Below, piece by piece: positions 9,089 to 17,630 of a DNA stretch of 64,000 bases. Made by a program: the position numbers and the translations under genes. The stretch is taken from NCBI RefSeq assembly GCF_029910095.1, contig NZ_CP094526.1, forward strand, positions 2,666,001 through 2,730,000. Reading direction: 5' to 3'. The DNA comes from Bradyrhizobium sp. ISRA464. Lineage in GTDB: Bacteria; Pseudomonadota; Alphaproteobacteria; Rhizobiales; Xanthobacteraceae. The stretch's first letter is position 1; each line of letters starts with the position of its first letter. The notes under the pieces were generated by a model. The model worked only from the letters and a program-made list of their open reading frames with translations, made no database searches and had not been told where the DNA came from.

Positions 9089-9880
9089 ATGGACAGGAGC
9101 GCCGATGTGGCCGGACGCCGGTTGCGCCCACCGAGCCTGTTCCTGATGCTGGCCGAAGCGCGCGGCGTGCTCGAATTCAATTCCAGCCTGTTGCTGTCGC
9201 CGCTCTTGATGCAGGCGCCGAGAGGCGACGGCCATCCGGTCCTGACGCTGCCGGGCTTCCTCGCCAGCGACCTTTCGATGGCGCCGATGCGGCGCTATCT
9301 GAAGGAACTCGGCTATGACGCCTATGCCTGGAACATGGGCCGCAATTTCGGCGGCATCGCCACTAGGCGGAGCGCGTTGCGCGACCTCCTGAAGCGGATT
9401 CACGAGGCGTCCGGGCGCAAGGTCTCGATCGTCGGCTGGAGTCTGGGCGGCGTCTATGCGCGCGATCTCGCGGTGCAGATGCCGGAGCTGGTGCGCTCCA
9501 TTATCACGCTGGGCAGCCCGTTTGCCGATGACATTCGTGCGACAAACGCGACGCGCCTCTATGAGCTGTTGTCCGGCGAGGCGGTGGACGACATCCCCGA
9601 AATTCGCGCGGCGATCGCCGGCGACATGCCGGTGCCTACGACCTCGATTTATTCCCGCACCGACGGCATCGTGAACTGGCGGACCAGCCGGGTGCGGCTG
9701 TCGGCGACGGCGGAGAACATCGAGGTGCATTTCGCGAGCCATATCGGGCTCGGCGTCAATCCGGCCGCGCTGTGGGCGCTCGCCGACCGCCTGGCGCAGC
9801 CGGAAGGCGAATTCCGTCATTTTGACCGGTCCGGCCCCTTTGCCATTGCCTATGGGCCCGCGGAACAGGCACTATCCTGA
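9089..9880 (+). CDS. Alpha/beta hydrolase
   Basis: A 263-residue serine-type alpha/beta hydrolase. The nucleophile elbow is GWSLGG, preceded by a typical oxyanion-side strand (VLTLPGFLASDLSM); a candidate acid lies in SRTDGIVNW and the catalytic His in HFASHIGLG. The start is the ATG at 9089; the longer open frame upstream overlaps the DUF6489 gene and is rejected. The protein resembles the single-domain hydrolases that sit next to WS/DGAT genes, so a lipase or esterase role in storage-lipid turnover is plausible. Substrate unknown. Confidence 0.85.
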   Translation: MDRSADVAGRRLRPPSLFLMLAEARGVLEFNSSLLLSPLLMQAPRGDGHPVLTLPGFLASDLSMAPMRRYLKELGYDAYAWNMGRNFGGIATRRSALRDLLKRIHEASGRKVSIVGWSLGGVYARDLAVQMPELVRSIITLGSPFADDIRATNATRLYELLSGEAVDDIPEIRAAIAGDMPVPTTSIYSRTDGIVNWRTSRVRLSATAENIEVHFASHIGLGVNPAALWALADRLAQPEGEFRHFDRSGPFAIAYGPAEQALS

Positions 9881-9940
9881 CCGGACAACAAGAAGCGCCG
9901 CCAGGGCGCCCGCATGAGTTCTTGCTCTCGGGAGGAAACC

Positions 9941-11491
9941 ATGGGCGACGCCAGGAAGCTGTCCTCGCTGGACGCATCGTTTCTCTATCTGGAAACGCCG
10001 GAGATGCCGATGCATGTCGGCAGCATGGCGATCTTCCGCCTGCCTGAGGATTACAAGGGCGACTTCTTCGAGGAATTCAAGGCGATGCTCGCCTCGCGGC
10101 TGCACATCGCGCCGATCCTGAAGGCGCGCCTGCAGAAGGCGCCGCTCGACATCGATCATCCGTCCTGGGTCGAGGATGACCAGTTCGACATCGACCGCCA
10201 CATCTTCCGCGCCAGCCTGCCCGAGCCGCGCGACCGCGCGACGCTCGAGCGCATCGTTGGCTGGATGCACGCCAAGCTGTTGAACCGCGCCCGTCCGCTC
10301 TGGGAGTTCTACGTGTTCGAGGGCATGAAGGACAACGAGATCGGGCTTTATTCCAAGATGCATCACGCCTGCATCGACGGCGGCGCGGGAGCTGCGCTGA
10401 CCAGCATGATCTACGACGTGACGCCGGTGCCGCGGCAGGTCGATCCGCCGAGCGCGAAAAAGGTCGCGCAGGAGCCGCGTGACATCGCCGCCAATCTGCT
10501 CGACGCTTATCAGCAGCTCTGGACCCAGCCCTTCGAGGCGGCGGCCGCGGCACAGAAGAGCCTGGAGCTGCCGCGCTCGGGCAAGAGCGACCTCGGCTCG
10601 ATCCTGTTCGACAACGCCATGTTCCAGATCGAGAACGCGGTGAAGTTCGCCGGCAGCATGCCCACCGTGCTGAAGAGCCTGTCTGATGTCGTCGCCAAGA
10701 TCGCCGATCCCAGGTCGCGCGAGAGCCTGCAGGCGATGTCCTCGCCGCCGACTATCCTAAACAAGGCGATCTCGTCTGAACGCAGTTTCGCCGGGACCTC
10801 GATCTCGCTGTCGCGGGCCAAGGCGGTGGCGAAGGCGTCCGGCGGCAAGCTCAACGATGTCGTGCTCGCGCTCTCTTCCGGCGTGGTGCGGCGTTATTTG
10901 ATCAGCCAGGGCGCACTGCCGAACAAGTCGCTGACCGCGGGAGTGCCGATCTCGCTGCGCGAGGAGGGCAACGCCGAATCCAATAACCAGGTGTTCGGCA
11001 TGATCTGCTCGATCGCGACCGATATCGAAGACCCCAGGAAGCGGCTGGAGACCATCATCGCGCAATCCACCAAATCCAAGGAAATGTCGCATCCGCTGCG
11101 CGCCCTGGTACCGCAGGTTTCCAACATCTCATTGCTGGGCGCACCGATCCTGGTCCAGGTCCTGTCGCTGCTGTACAGCCGCTCGGATCTTTCCAACGTG
11201 CTGCCGCCGGCGGTCAACATCACGGTCTCGAACGTACCTGGGCCGCGGCAGACGCTGTACGCCGCCGGCGCCGAGCTGTTGCACATCTTCCCGGTCTCGA
11301 TCTCGACCCACGGGGTCGCACTGAACATCACCGTGCAGAGCTACCGCGATCAGCTTGATTTCGGCTTCATCGTGGGTGCCAACATCATTCCCCACGTGCA
11401 GGTTTTGTGCGACATGCTGCCGCTCGAGTTCGATGCACTCGAGGCGGCGTTCGCGCCTTCGCCTGCGGACATCAAGGGCGCAGCCGAATAG
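9941..11491 (+). CDS. Wax ester synthase/diacylglycerol acyltransferase (WS/DGAT family)
   Basis: A 516-residue acyltransferase that esterifies fatty alcohols or diacylglycerol with acyl-CoA in storage-lipid synthesis. The catalytic HHxxxDG motif is present as His141-His142-...-Asp146-Gly147, and the family N-terminus LSSLDASFLYLETPEMPMH is clear. The conserved NVPGPR and the C-terminal DUF1298 region (residues about 360-500) are present. The ATG at 9941 sits directly behind a strong ribosome binding site (ggagga), so an earlier ATG at 9914 is not preferred. Neighbours are hydrolases on the same strand. Some family members make little product in vivo, so the real substrate is uncertain. Confidence 0.92.
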   Translation: MGDARKLSSLDASFLYLETPEMPMHVGSMAIFRLPEDYKGDFFEEFKAMLASRLHIAPILKARLQKAPLDIDHPSWVEDDQFDIDRHIFRASLPEPRDRATLERIVGWMHAKLLNRARPLWEFYVFEGMKDNEIGLYSKMHHACIDGGAGAALTSMIYDVTPVPRQVDPPSAKKVAQEPRDIAANLLDAYQQLWTQPFEAAAAAQKSLELPRSGKSDLGSILFDNAMFQIENAVKFAGSMPTVLKSLSDVVAKIADPRSRESLQAMSSPPTILNKAISSERSFAGTSISLSRAKAVAKASGGKLNDVVLALSSGVVRRYLISQGALPNKSLTAGVPISLREEGNAESNNQVFGMICSIATDIEDPRKRLETIIAQSTKSKEMSHPLRALVPQVSNISLLGAPILVQVLSLLYSRSDLSNVLPPAVNITVSNVPGPRQTLYAAGAELLHIFPVSISTHGVALNITVQSYRDQLDFGFIVGANIIPHVQVLCDMLPLEFDALEAAFAPSPADIKGAAE

Positions 11492-11503
11492 GAGGGGCTC
11501 TCA

Positions 11504-12499
11504 ATGATTGAAATGCCGCAGCTGCAGTTCGCCGAGACCAACGGCATCCGCATGGGGTTCTACGAGGCAGGCCCCAAGACCGACACCCCGCCGGTGGTGC
11601 TGTGCCATGGCTGGCCGGAGCTTGCCTTTTCCTGGCGCCACCAGATCAAGGCGCTGGGCGTGGCCGGCATCCGCGTGATCGCACCGGACCAGCGCGGCTA
11701 TGGCGCGACCGACCGGCCGGAGCCGGTCGAGGCCTATGACATGGAGCATCTGACCGGGGACCTCGTCGGCCTGCTCGATCATCTCAAGATCGACAAGGCG
11801 ATCTTCGTCGGTCACGACTGGGGCGGGTTCGTCGTCTGGCAAATGCCGCTCCGGCATCCGTCGCGGGTCGCCGGCGTGGTCGGCGTCAACACGCCGCATT
11901 GGGATCGTGCGCCGATGGATCCGATCGCGCTGTTCCGCCAGCGCTTCGGCGACCAGATGTATATCGTCCAGTTCCAGGATCCGGCACGCGAGCCGGACCG
12001 CATCTTCGGCAGCCGCGTCGAGCAGACTTTCGACGCATTCATGCGCAAGCCCGTGACGCGTCCTCCGGGCACGCCGGAGGAGCAGCCGATTGCCGGCGTC
12101 GGCGCGTCGGCCCGGCTCAACCTCGCGTTTCCGCAGATGATCGCGAACTACGACGCCAGACATGATCCGCGCACGCCGATCTTGTCGGCGGAGGAGAAGA
12201 AGGTGTTCGTCGATACCTTCACGAAGACCGGCTTCACCGGCGGTATCAACTGGTATCGCAACTTCACCCGCAACTGGGAACGTTCGGCCGGCCTTGATCA
12301 TCATGTGCGGGTGCCGGCGCTGATGATCATGGCCGAGAACGACGCGGTGCTGCCGCCGTCGGCCGCCGACGGCATGGAGAGGCTGGTGCCGGACCTCGAG
12401 AAATACCTGGTGCGGGACAGCGGCCATTGGACGCAGCAGGAAAAGCCGGACGAAGTCAGCGCCAAGCTGATCGAGTGGCGTAAACGAAGGTTCGGGTAG
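11504..12499 (+). CDS. Alpha/beta hydrolase, epoxide hydrolase type
   Basis: A 331-residue hydrolase of the soluble epoxide hydrolase group, which opens epoxides through an aspartyl ester. The oxyanion motif HGWPE follows the first strand; the nucleophile is Asp105 in GHDWGG; a lid tyrosine is likely in INWYRNF; an acid lies around MAENDAVLPP and the catalytic His is in RDSGHWTQQEKP. It begins 12 bp after the WS/DGAT stop with a ribosome binding site (aggagg), so the two genes are probably cotranscribed. Substrate unknown; dehalogenases share the fold, but the HGWPE motif argues for an epoxide hydrolase. Confidence 0.9.
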   Translation: MIEMPQLQFAETNGIRMGFYEAGPKTDTPPVVLCHGWPELAFSWRHQIKALGVAGIRVIAPDQRGYGATDRPEPVEAYDMEHLTGDLVGLLDHLKIDKAIFVGHDWGGFVVWQMPLRHPSRVAGVVGVNTPHWDRAPMDPIALFRQRFGDQMYIVQFQDPAREPDRIFGSRVEQTFDAFMRKPVTRPPGTPEEQPIAGVGASARLNLAFPQMIANYDARHDPRTPILSAEEKKVFVDTFTKTGFTGGINWYRNFTRNWERSAGLDHHVRVPALMIMAENDAVLPPSAADGMERLVPDLEKYLVRDSGHWTQQEKPDEVSAKLIEWRKRRFG

Positions 12500-12503
12500 G
12501 CAT

Positions 12504-12545
12504 CATCCTGAGGTGCGCGCCGGCTTCGGCGCGCCTCGAAGGATG
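12504..12545. repeat. Rhizobiales-type intergenic palindrome
   Basis: CATCCTGAGG and GCGCGCC on the left mirror GGCGCGC and CTCGAAGGATG on the right around a GGCTTC-type loop, directly behind the epoxide hydrolase stop. This is the common dispersed palindrome of Bradyrhizobium-like genomes and may also serve as transcription terminator for the upstream operon. Confidence 0.7.
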
Positions 12546-12576
12546 GGCCGGCGGTTAGCCCAGATGAGACAGAGGC

Positions 12577-12609
12577 GTAGCTCGGATGAAGCGAAGCGAA
12601 ATCCGGGGG
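12577..12609. repeat. Second dispersed repeat (GTAGC..CGGATG..ATCCGGG type)
   Basis: The stretch has the form gtagctcggatg-aagcgaagcg-aaatccggg, a dispersed intergenic repeat that I recognise from Bradyrhizobium-like genomes. A degenerate inverted half (ggctccatccggctcc, about 12683-12698) lies nearer to the group II intron, so the intron seems to have landed at the edge of repeat sequence. Confidence 0.55.
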
Positions 12610-13210
12610 CACGTCGATCCGCGGGCGGAGCCGACCCGGATTGCGCGGAGCCTGTCATCGGGCGCGCATTCGCGCGACCCGTTGGCTCCATCCGGCTCCC
12701 TGCTAGCCCGCATTTCTCAGTGCGCCCCGACGGCGCGCATCACCAGTGGAGGAGGATTCCACCCAGATAGTTGTCGATTGATCTGGTAGCTGACGAGCGG
12801 ATCGGTCGGGTAACCGGCCGGTTCGAAGCCTCGTGACAAAGGCCGCCTTGGGCGGTCGAGCAATCCAGCGGGCCGTAATATGAGTGAAGTCTGAGCAGGC
12901 CTCGAAAGTGAAGATGCGGATGCCGACCCGCCTGAGATACGGGGAAGGCCGTGTGGATAGGGAAGCAATCGACGTGCGCACCTGTTTGATCCGCCGGGGT
13001 AGTGGACTCGGCACGCTGGAAGGGCGATGCGGGTAATCGGGGGAGACCCGCAGCGGGCGGAGGTCGCGTCTTCAACGTCGCAATTGGCGGCGGCCTGCAG
13101 CGGGAGTCGGACAGGGACGCGGTACCGTTGAAACCGGGTAATGCCGGCGGAGGGAAGGTCCCTGACTTCTGGTGTGCTTTCAAAGACGGTGAGGAAACAG
13201 GTGATTGGCG

Positions 13211-14533
13211 ATGAGCCTCGAAACGCCTGAAAGGATCAGGACCCTTCAGAGAAAGCTCTATTGCAAGGCGAAGGCGGAGCCTGCCTACCGCTTCTATTTG
13301 CTCTACGACAAGATCTGCCGTGAGGACATTCTGCGCCACGCCTACGCGCTGGCCCGTGCCAATGCGGGTGCGCCTGGTGTTGACGGGGTGACCTTTGAGC
13401 AGATCGAGGCGTCGGGCGTGGAAGCATGGTTAGCGGGGCTGCGCGAGGACCTCGTTTCGAAGACGTACCGACCCGATCCGGTGCGGCGGGTGATGATCCC
13501 GAAGCCCGGGGGAGGCGAGCGCGCGCTCGGCATTCCCACGATCCGCTGTCGCGTCATTCAGACTGCCGCCAAACTCGTGTTGGAACCGATATTCGAAGCG
13601 GACTTCGAGGACAGTGCTTATGGCTATCGTCCGCGTCGCAGCGCGGTCGATGCGATCAAGGAAACGCACCGGCTGATTTGCCGGGGCTATACCGACGTGG
13701 TTGACGCCGATTTGTCGAAATATTTCGACACGATCCCGCATTCGGACCTCCTCAAATCGGTGGCCCGACGCATCGTTGACCGGCATGTGCTGTGGCTGAT
13801 CAAGCTGTGGCTGCAAGCGCCGGTCGAGGAGCGGGACGGCAACGGGAAGCGGCGCATGAGTGGCGGCAAGAACAGCAAGCGCGGCACACCGCAAGGCGGT
13901 GTTGCAAGCCCGCTGCTCTCCGTCATCTATATGAACCGGTTCCTGAAGCATTGGCGATTGACCGGACGCGGCGAAGCCTTCCGCGCCCACATCGTCTCGT
14001 ACGCCGACGACTTCGTCATCCTCAGCCGCGGCTATGCGCACGAGGCTCTGGCGTGGACGAAAGCGGTGATGACGAAACTCGGGCTGACGCTCAACGAGGC
14101 GAAAACCTCGGTGAAGGATGCCCGGCGCGAGAGCTTCGACTTCCTTGGTTATAGCTTCGGGCCGCATCGGTACCGGAAAGATGGCCATTGGTATCTGGGC
14201 GCGAGCCCGTCCAAGAAGAGTGTTCAGCGGCTCAAAGCCAAGGTGAGCGATATCCTGGTCCCCGGCAACACCGGGTGCTGGCTTGACGTGCGTGACCGGC
14301 TCAATCGCTTGTTGCGAGGCTGGAGCACGTACTTCGGCTACGGCACTCGGAAACCGGCGTACCGGACCGTCGATAACCATGTGTACGAACGGGTCCGCGG
14401 ATTCCTGGTCCGACGTCACAAGGTGCCGTCGCGTGGCACCCGCCTCTTCCCGCGAGAGGCTGTGTTTGGCGCGCTCGGGGTCTTGCACCTCCGACGCGTC
14501 CACTTGGGACCGCCGCCGTGGGCCTTGCACTGA
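13211..14533 (+). CDS. ltrA: Group II intron reverse transcriptase/maturase
   Basis: A 440-residue intron-encoded protein that helps splicing and reverse-splices the intron into DNA. The reverse transcriptase core runs from about residue 60 to 310, with GAPGVDGVTFEQ, RPDPVRRVMIPKPGG, SKYFDTIPH, GTPQGGVASPLLS and the catalytic SYADDFVI box. The maturase X domain follows (RLNRLLRGWSTYFGYG). No HNH endonuclease domain is visible at the C-terminus, so mobility probably uses replication-associated priming as in RmInt1-like introns. The ATG at 13211 is preferred over a TTG six bases earlier. Confidence 0.95.
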   Translation: MSLETPERIRTLQRKLYCKAKAEPAYRFYLLYDKICREDILRHAYALARANAGAPGVDGVTFEQIEASGVEAWLAGLREDLVSKTYRPDPVRRVMIPKPGGGERALGIPTIRCRVIQTAAKLVLEPIFEADFEDSAYGYRPRRSAVDAIKETHRLICRGYTDVVDADLSKYFDTIPHSDLLKSVARRIVDRHVLWLIKLWLQAPVEERDGNGKRRMSGGKNSKRGTPQGGVASPLLSVIYMNRFLKHWRLTGRGEAFRAHIVSYADDFVILSRGYAHEALAWTKAVMTKLGLTLNEAKTSVKDARRESFDFLGYSFGPHRYRKDGHWYLGASPSKKSVQRLKAKVSDILVPGNTGCWLDVRDRLNRLLRGWSTYFGYGTRKPAYRTVDNHVYERVRGFLVRRHKVPSRGTRLFPREAVFGALGVLHLRRVHLGPPPWALH

Positions 14534-14544
14534 AGCCAGTCGGA

Positions 14545-14577
14545 AAGCCGGATGCGGTAGCTCCGCACGTCCGGTTT
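14545..14577 (+). ncRNA. Group II intron domain V hairpin
   Basis: AAGCCGGA pairs with TCCGGTTT, a CG bulge separates this from the inner stem TGCGG/CCGCA, and the loop is TAGCT. The AGC near the 5' base is the catalytic triad expected of domain V. The length (33 nt) and placement right after the maturase gene fit the family. Confidence 0.85.
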
Positions 14578-14856
14578 GATGAGCGAGGAAGGGAAACGGG
14601 GCGTTGCCGAATGGCCCAAGCTACCGCGCCCTTCCCCGACTCTACCCCGAAGAGGCAGACGAGATCAATAGGCTCGTCGATGAAATCCTCAGCAGCAAGG
14701 CAAGTTGGATCGACAGTGCAGGGAAGGAAGCCGCGCGAACCGCCTGAACGTGGCCACGTCGCGTGCGAAATGCCTCTGCATTATGGTCGCCTTGACCTTG
14801 CCCCACAGGCTTAATCCAGCCAGAAGTTCGTTCTGGCCGACGACAAGGACCAGAGC

Positions 14857-15123
14857 GTGAAGCGCAGCCGCTTTTCGGAAGAGCAGATCATCTTGATTTT
14901 GAAGGAGCACGAGGCCGGCGTTTCGGTCGCCGACCTGTGCCGCAAGCACGGCGTCAGCGACGCCAGCATCTACAAATGGAGGGCGAAGTTCGGCGGTATG
15001 GAGGTGTCAGAGGCCAAACGGCTGAAGGCACTGGAGGATGAGAACACGCGGCTGAAGCGGTTGCTGGCGGATGCCATGCTCGACAATGTCGCGCTGAAGG
15101 ATTTGCTGGGAAAGAAATGGTGA
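14857..15123 (+). CDS. IS3-family transposase OrfA
   Basis: An 88-residue DNA-binding protein of the IS3 transposase. It starts MKRSRFSEEQI and has a helix-turn-helix at about residues 20-45 (VADLCRKHGVSDASIYKWRA), then a leucine-rich coiled coil (KRLKALEDENTRLKRLLAD). In a complete element it would be fused to OrfB by programmed frameshifting; here OrfB is truncated, so it has no partner in this locus. Confidence 0.92.
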   Translation: MKRSRFSEEQIILILKEHEAGVSVADLCRKHGVSDASIYKWRAKFGGMEVSEAKRLKALEDENTRLKRLLADAMLDNVALKDLLGKKW

Positions 15124-15303
15124 CGTCCGCGACTGAGCGGAAAGCTGTCGCCCATCTCATGGATGCCCACGGGATGAGCGAACGGCGGGCGTGTAAAACC
15201 ATCGGCGGCTGCCGCATGACTATGAGATACAAGACGATCCGGACGGACGACGGCGGCCTTCGCCAGCGATGAAGGCGATCGCTCATGAGCGCCGCCGCTT
15301 CGG
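15117..15303 (+). pseudogene. IS3-family transposase OrfB, 5' fragment
   Basis: The frame begins with an ATG overlapping the end of orfA and reads a typical OrfB N-terminus (AVAHLMDAHGMSERRACKTIGG). It stops near 15270; the homologous AHERRRFG continues in another frame and then ends. The whole integrase core with its DDE residues is absent. Confidence 0.8.
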
Positions 15304-15567
15304 CTAACCGACTGCACTTCTGCCTTGAGGGAGCTCAGCGTGCTCGTCCAGTCGCTGATCGAGCGGAGCGAAAGCGGTCAGTGCTTGTGCCCGGCAGAAA
15401 TAATAACGACGCAAAGCGGACCGAATCTTTGCGGCCGGCCCAGCACCGGAGGAGAGGCTCGAGCTGCAATCAGTAATATAAGGATGCGTTGGGAGCGGGC
15501 TGCACCTTGATAAGCTCCCCCCGATTTGGCACTCTTGGACTCGACACGTCATCTGATCGAGGGCGTT

Positions 15568-15828
15568 ATGCATAAGTCATTTTGTGCGATCATTGCCACC
15601 GCGGCTTCAATTGTGGTTCTTTCATCGACTGCGGCGCGATGCGGAGAGTATCCGTTTGGTGATCCGCCTTACCGGCTCGACTACTGGAGCGAGCCTCAGA
15701 TTGAATCAGGCTGCTGGAAATGGAATTGGCAGCTGTATCAGTGGCAGGACTATTGTCCCGTGTACGTCTACCCCAAGGCTTATATGTATCCGCGCGCGTC
15801 ACGCGCGGTGCTTCGCACCAAGGGGTGA
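15568..15828 (+). CDS. Small secreted Trp/Tyr-rich hypothetical protein
   Basis: An 86-residue protein from the ATG at 15568. The first ~25 residues form a Sec signal peptide (hydrophobic core CAIIATAASIVVLSSTA). The mature part is rich in aromatic residues and Pro, with two Cys (SGCWKWNWQ and QDYCPVYVY) that could form a disulfide. I do not recognise the family. A convergent gene with a signal peptide follows at 15890. Confidence 0.6.
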   Translation: MHKSFCAIIATAASIVVLSSTAARCGEYPFGDPPYRLDYWSEPQIESGCWKWNWQLYQWQDYCPVYVYPKAYMYPRASRAVLRTKG

Positions 15829-15889
15829 GGACGACCTTCCGGATGATTGGGCCCGCGTCGCGCCGACCGAGCTGACGCGGGCATGCGCG

Positions 15890-16270
15890 CTAATGCGCGA
15901 TGGTGCACGCCACCTGGCGGTGCTTTCCGAAATTGAGCAACGCGTTTTCCCGGAATCCGTCCAGCCAGATGCCGTGACCGGCGTAGCGATAGCCGACCCC
16001 CATCGGAACGAGCCGCACGCGTACGCCGCTGTGATGACCGGTGCGAAGTGAGGCCGTGACCACCTCACCTTCCACGCTTACCGCATGCGGGCATAGCGGG
16101 TACCGACGGCCATTCTCGCAGGTGAAGACGATCCCCGAACAGTTGCCGACCGACGCCGGTTCCGACGTCATCAGGCCGAGATCGGCGGCAGCCCCCGGCC
16201 GAGAATTGCAAAACAGCGTCGCAGCCAATGCCAGAACGCCAGCAACGGTGTAGCCAAACCGAATATGCAT
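15890..16270 (-). CDS. Secreted hypothetical protein
   Basis: A 126-residue protein counted from the ATG at 16270; an upstream extension to 16435 reads as non-protein-like sequence and is not preferred. It has a signal peptide (core TVAGVLALAATLF, probable cut after PGAAA) and a mature part with three Cys, including the pair in CENGRRYPLC. Two beta-strand-like stretches follow (VVTASLRTGHHSGVRVRLVPMG). Family not recognised. Confidence 0.55.
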   Translation of the reverse strand: MHIRFGYTVAGVLALAATLFCNSRPGAAADLGLMTSEPASVGNCSGIVFTCENGRRYPLCPHAVSVEGEVVTASLRTGHHSGVRVRLVPMGVGYRYAGHGIWLDGFRENALLNFGKHRQVACTIAH

Positions 16271-16766
16271 CAGAGCCGCCCTCGTCAGCGATAGGGAAAG
16301 TAATTGAACAGAAATATCTCGCTTTAGATGAGCAAAAATATCCCCCAAGGTCAAACCCGTCCGGCGCGGCCCGCAAGATTGTCGGCCTGCCTGTTGCAAG
16401 CATTCGGCCTGGCCGTGCCACGGAGCAGGGACCACCCGGAGGCATACCGGACGGCTGGTCCGGCGTCGACGGTCCGGCAGCTAACCCTGCGTTTTGTGGA
16501 GCCGACTTGGCGTGTCAATTAGAGTTGCTGGGACATTGGCTGCAACGGCGGACCTCGAGCCGTTGGCCGGAGCGGCCAGGTGTTGCAACTTTGCTGCAGT
16601 GAATCGGAATCAGATCTGCTCCGGCTTCACTGCGGCGCCACGCCTTTACTCGCCACAATTGGCCTGCAACTGGTGAGGAGATGCCGAATCATCTTCGTGG
16701 GGACTTCGTTAAGGGCTTGGTCCGAACTGCATCGCATGCGGTTCGGAATACCATTTGGGGGTGGGA
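16271..16766. other. Intergenic region, no gene seen
   Basis: About 500 bp between a minus-strand and a plus-strand secreted-protein gene, so it must hold two divergent promoters. I find no convincing coding frame, repeat or operator here. Confidence 0.5.
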
Positions 16767-17330
16767 ATGATCTTCCGGAATGGCATCGCATGCATGCTGC
16801 TGACGTTGACGATCGTCGCGGCGCTATCGGCTGAGGCTCACGCACAGACGTCATCTCTTCCTCGGCCGCAGAACGGCAAGGAAAGCGCGGTTCGCTCCAG
16901 TCAAGACGATCAATCCTTCTCTGGCCCCAGCTTCCGCAAGGGCTTGTGGCGCTTTGTTAGAACGCTCGATGTCGTGAGAGGCGTCAACAAGAACGTGAAG
17001 TCTCGGATCATCGACAAGGAGATGACGCGCTGCGTCGACCCAACCCAAGCGATGAAGGCCACCTTCTCCTCGGGATCTGTCGGAAGCTGCGTCTCGGACA
17101 AGCCTGAAAAGGTCGGTAACAAATATACATTTGGGCACCGATGCGACTACATGGGCGCGGTCAGCACGGTCATCACTGTGCGCAGCGACGAGGCCTATAC
17201 CGAGCTGAACGAAGTCACGACTGGCGAGCATCCCAAAACCGACCTGGTGGTGGCGACGAGGATCGGCGATTGCGACGACGGCGCGGCGGTCAATTCGGAA
17301 GAGTTGACCCCATCGCACCTGGACCACTAG
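16767..17330 (+). CDS. Secreted DUF3617-like protein, paralog 1
   Basis: A 187-residue protein counted from the ATG at 16767 (the longer frame begins with TTG). It has a signal peptide (GIACMLLTLTIVAALSAEAHA) and a mature domain with the pattern GLWRFVRTLDVV, EMTRCVDPTQAMKATF, GSC and CDYMGAVSTVITVRSD. The placement of the Cys residues resembles DUF3617, a family of small secreted or periplasmic proteins of unknown function; the assignment is tentative. It is the first of a tandem pair with the gene at 17631; the two share most of the mature domain. Confidence 0.7.
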   Translation: MIFRNGIACMLLTLTIVAALSAEAHAQTSSLPRPQNGKESAVRSSQDDQSFSGPSFRKGLWRFVRTLDVVRGVNKNVKSRIIDKEMTRCVDPTQAMKATFSSGSVGSCVSDKPEKVGNKYTFGHRCDYMGAVSTVITVRSDEAYTELNEVTTGEHPKTDLVVATRIGDCDDGAAVNSEELTPSHLDH

Positions 17331-17630
17331 CCCGGGGATCTGCCCGACAATCAGCCGTCAGGTCGTCGCTTAAGAGGGGGCGGCCGCAAGGTTCTGGGCC
17401 GCTCCTTTGGGACGAGAGTTTCTTCGGCCTGCCGCGAGACGCCGCGCTGCCGGTGTCGTTCCCCGCTCATCCGACGCCGAGAATTCGACCGTCGAGAAAC
17501 TTTAACCATGCGGCAAGCATTTACTTCAACTTAACACGAAGTGGCATGGAATGATGCCGTACCAAAGCAAGCGCAGGCTTCGATCCGGAGCCGCGCAACC
17601 CCCGCAGTGCAGCCGATAGGGAATCGATAA

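Larger units (their letters stand above)
12720..14645 (+). mobile_element. Group II intron with maturase
   Basis: The 5' end is placed at GTGCG (12720), the canonical group II start, followed by about 490 bp of GC-rich structured sequence before the maturase. A recognisable domain V lies 11 bp behind the maturase stop, then a domain VI-like hairpin, so the 3' end is near 14645 (…CTAC); that border is accurate only to a few bases. The interval 12720-13210 has no other gene and is the ribozyme's domains I-III and early IV. The left flank is intergenic repeat; the right flank is unrecognised sequence before an IS3 remnant. Confidence 0.85.
14793..15303 (+). mobile_element. IS3-family (IS407-like) remnant, left part
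   Basis: The left end is probably TGACCTTGCCCC near 14793, similar to the TGACCTGCCCCC ends of this group. It holds an intact orfA and only the first ~50 codons of orfB; the DDE catalytic core and the right end are missing, so the element is dead. Weak similarity to orfB continues to about 15335. Confidence 0.75.

Noticed and set aside
14646..14748. Short frame YPEEADEINRLVDEILSSKA behind the intron
   Set aside because: It may be the end of a gene that the intron split, but no matching 5' exon frame lies at the left border and the family is not recognised.
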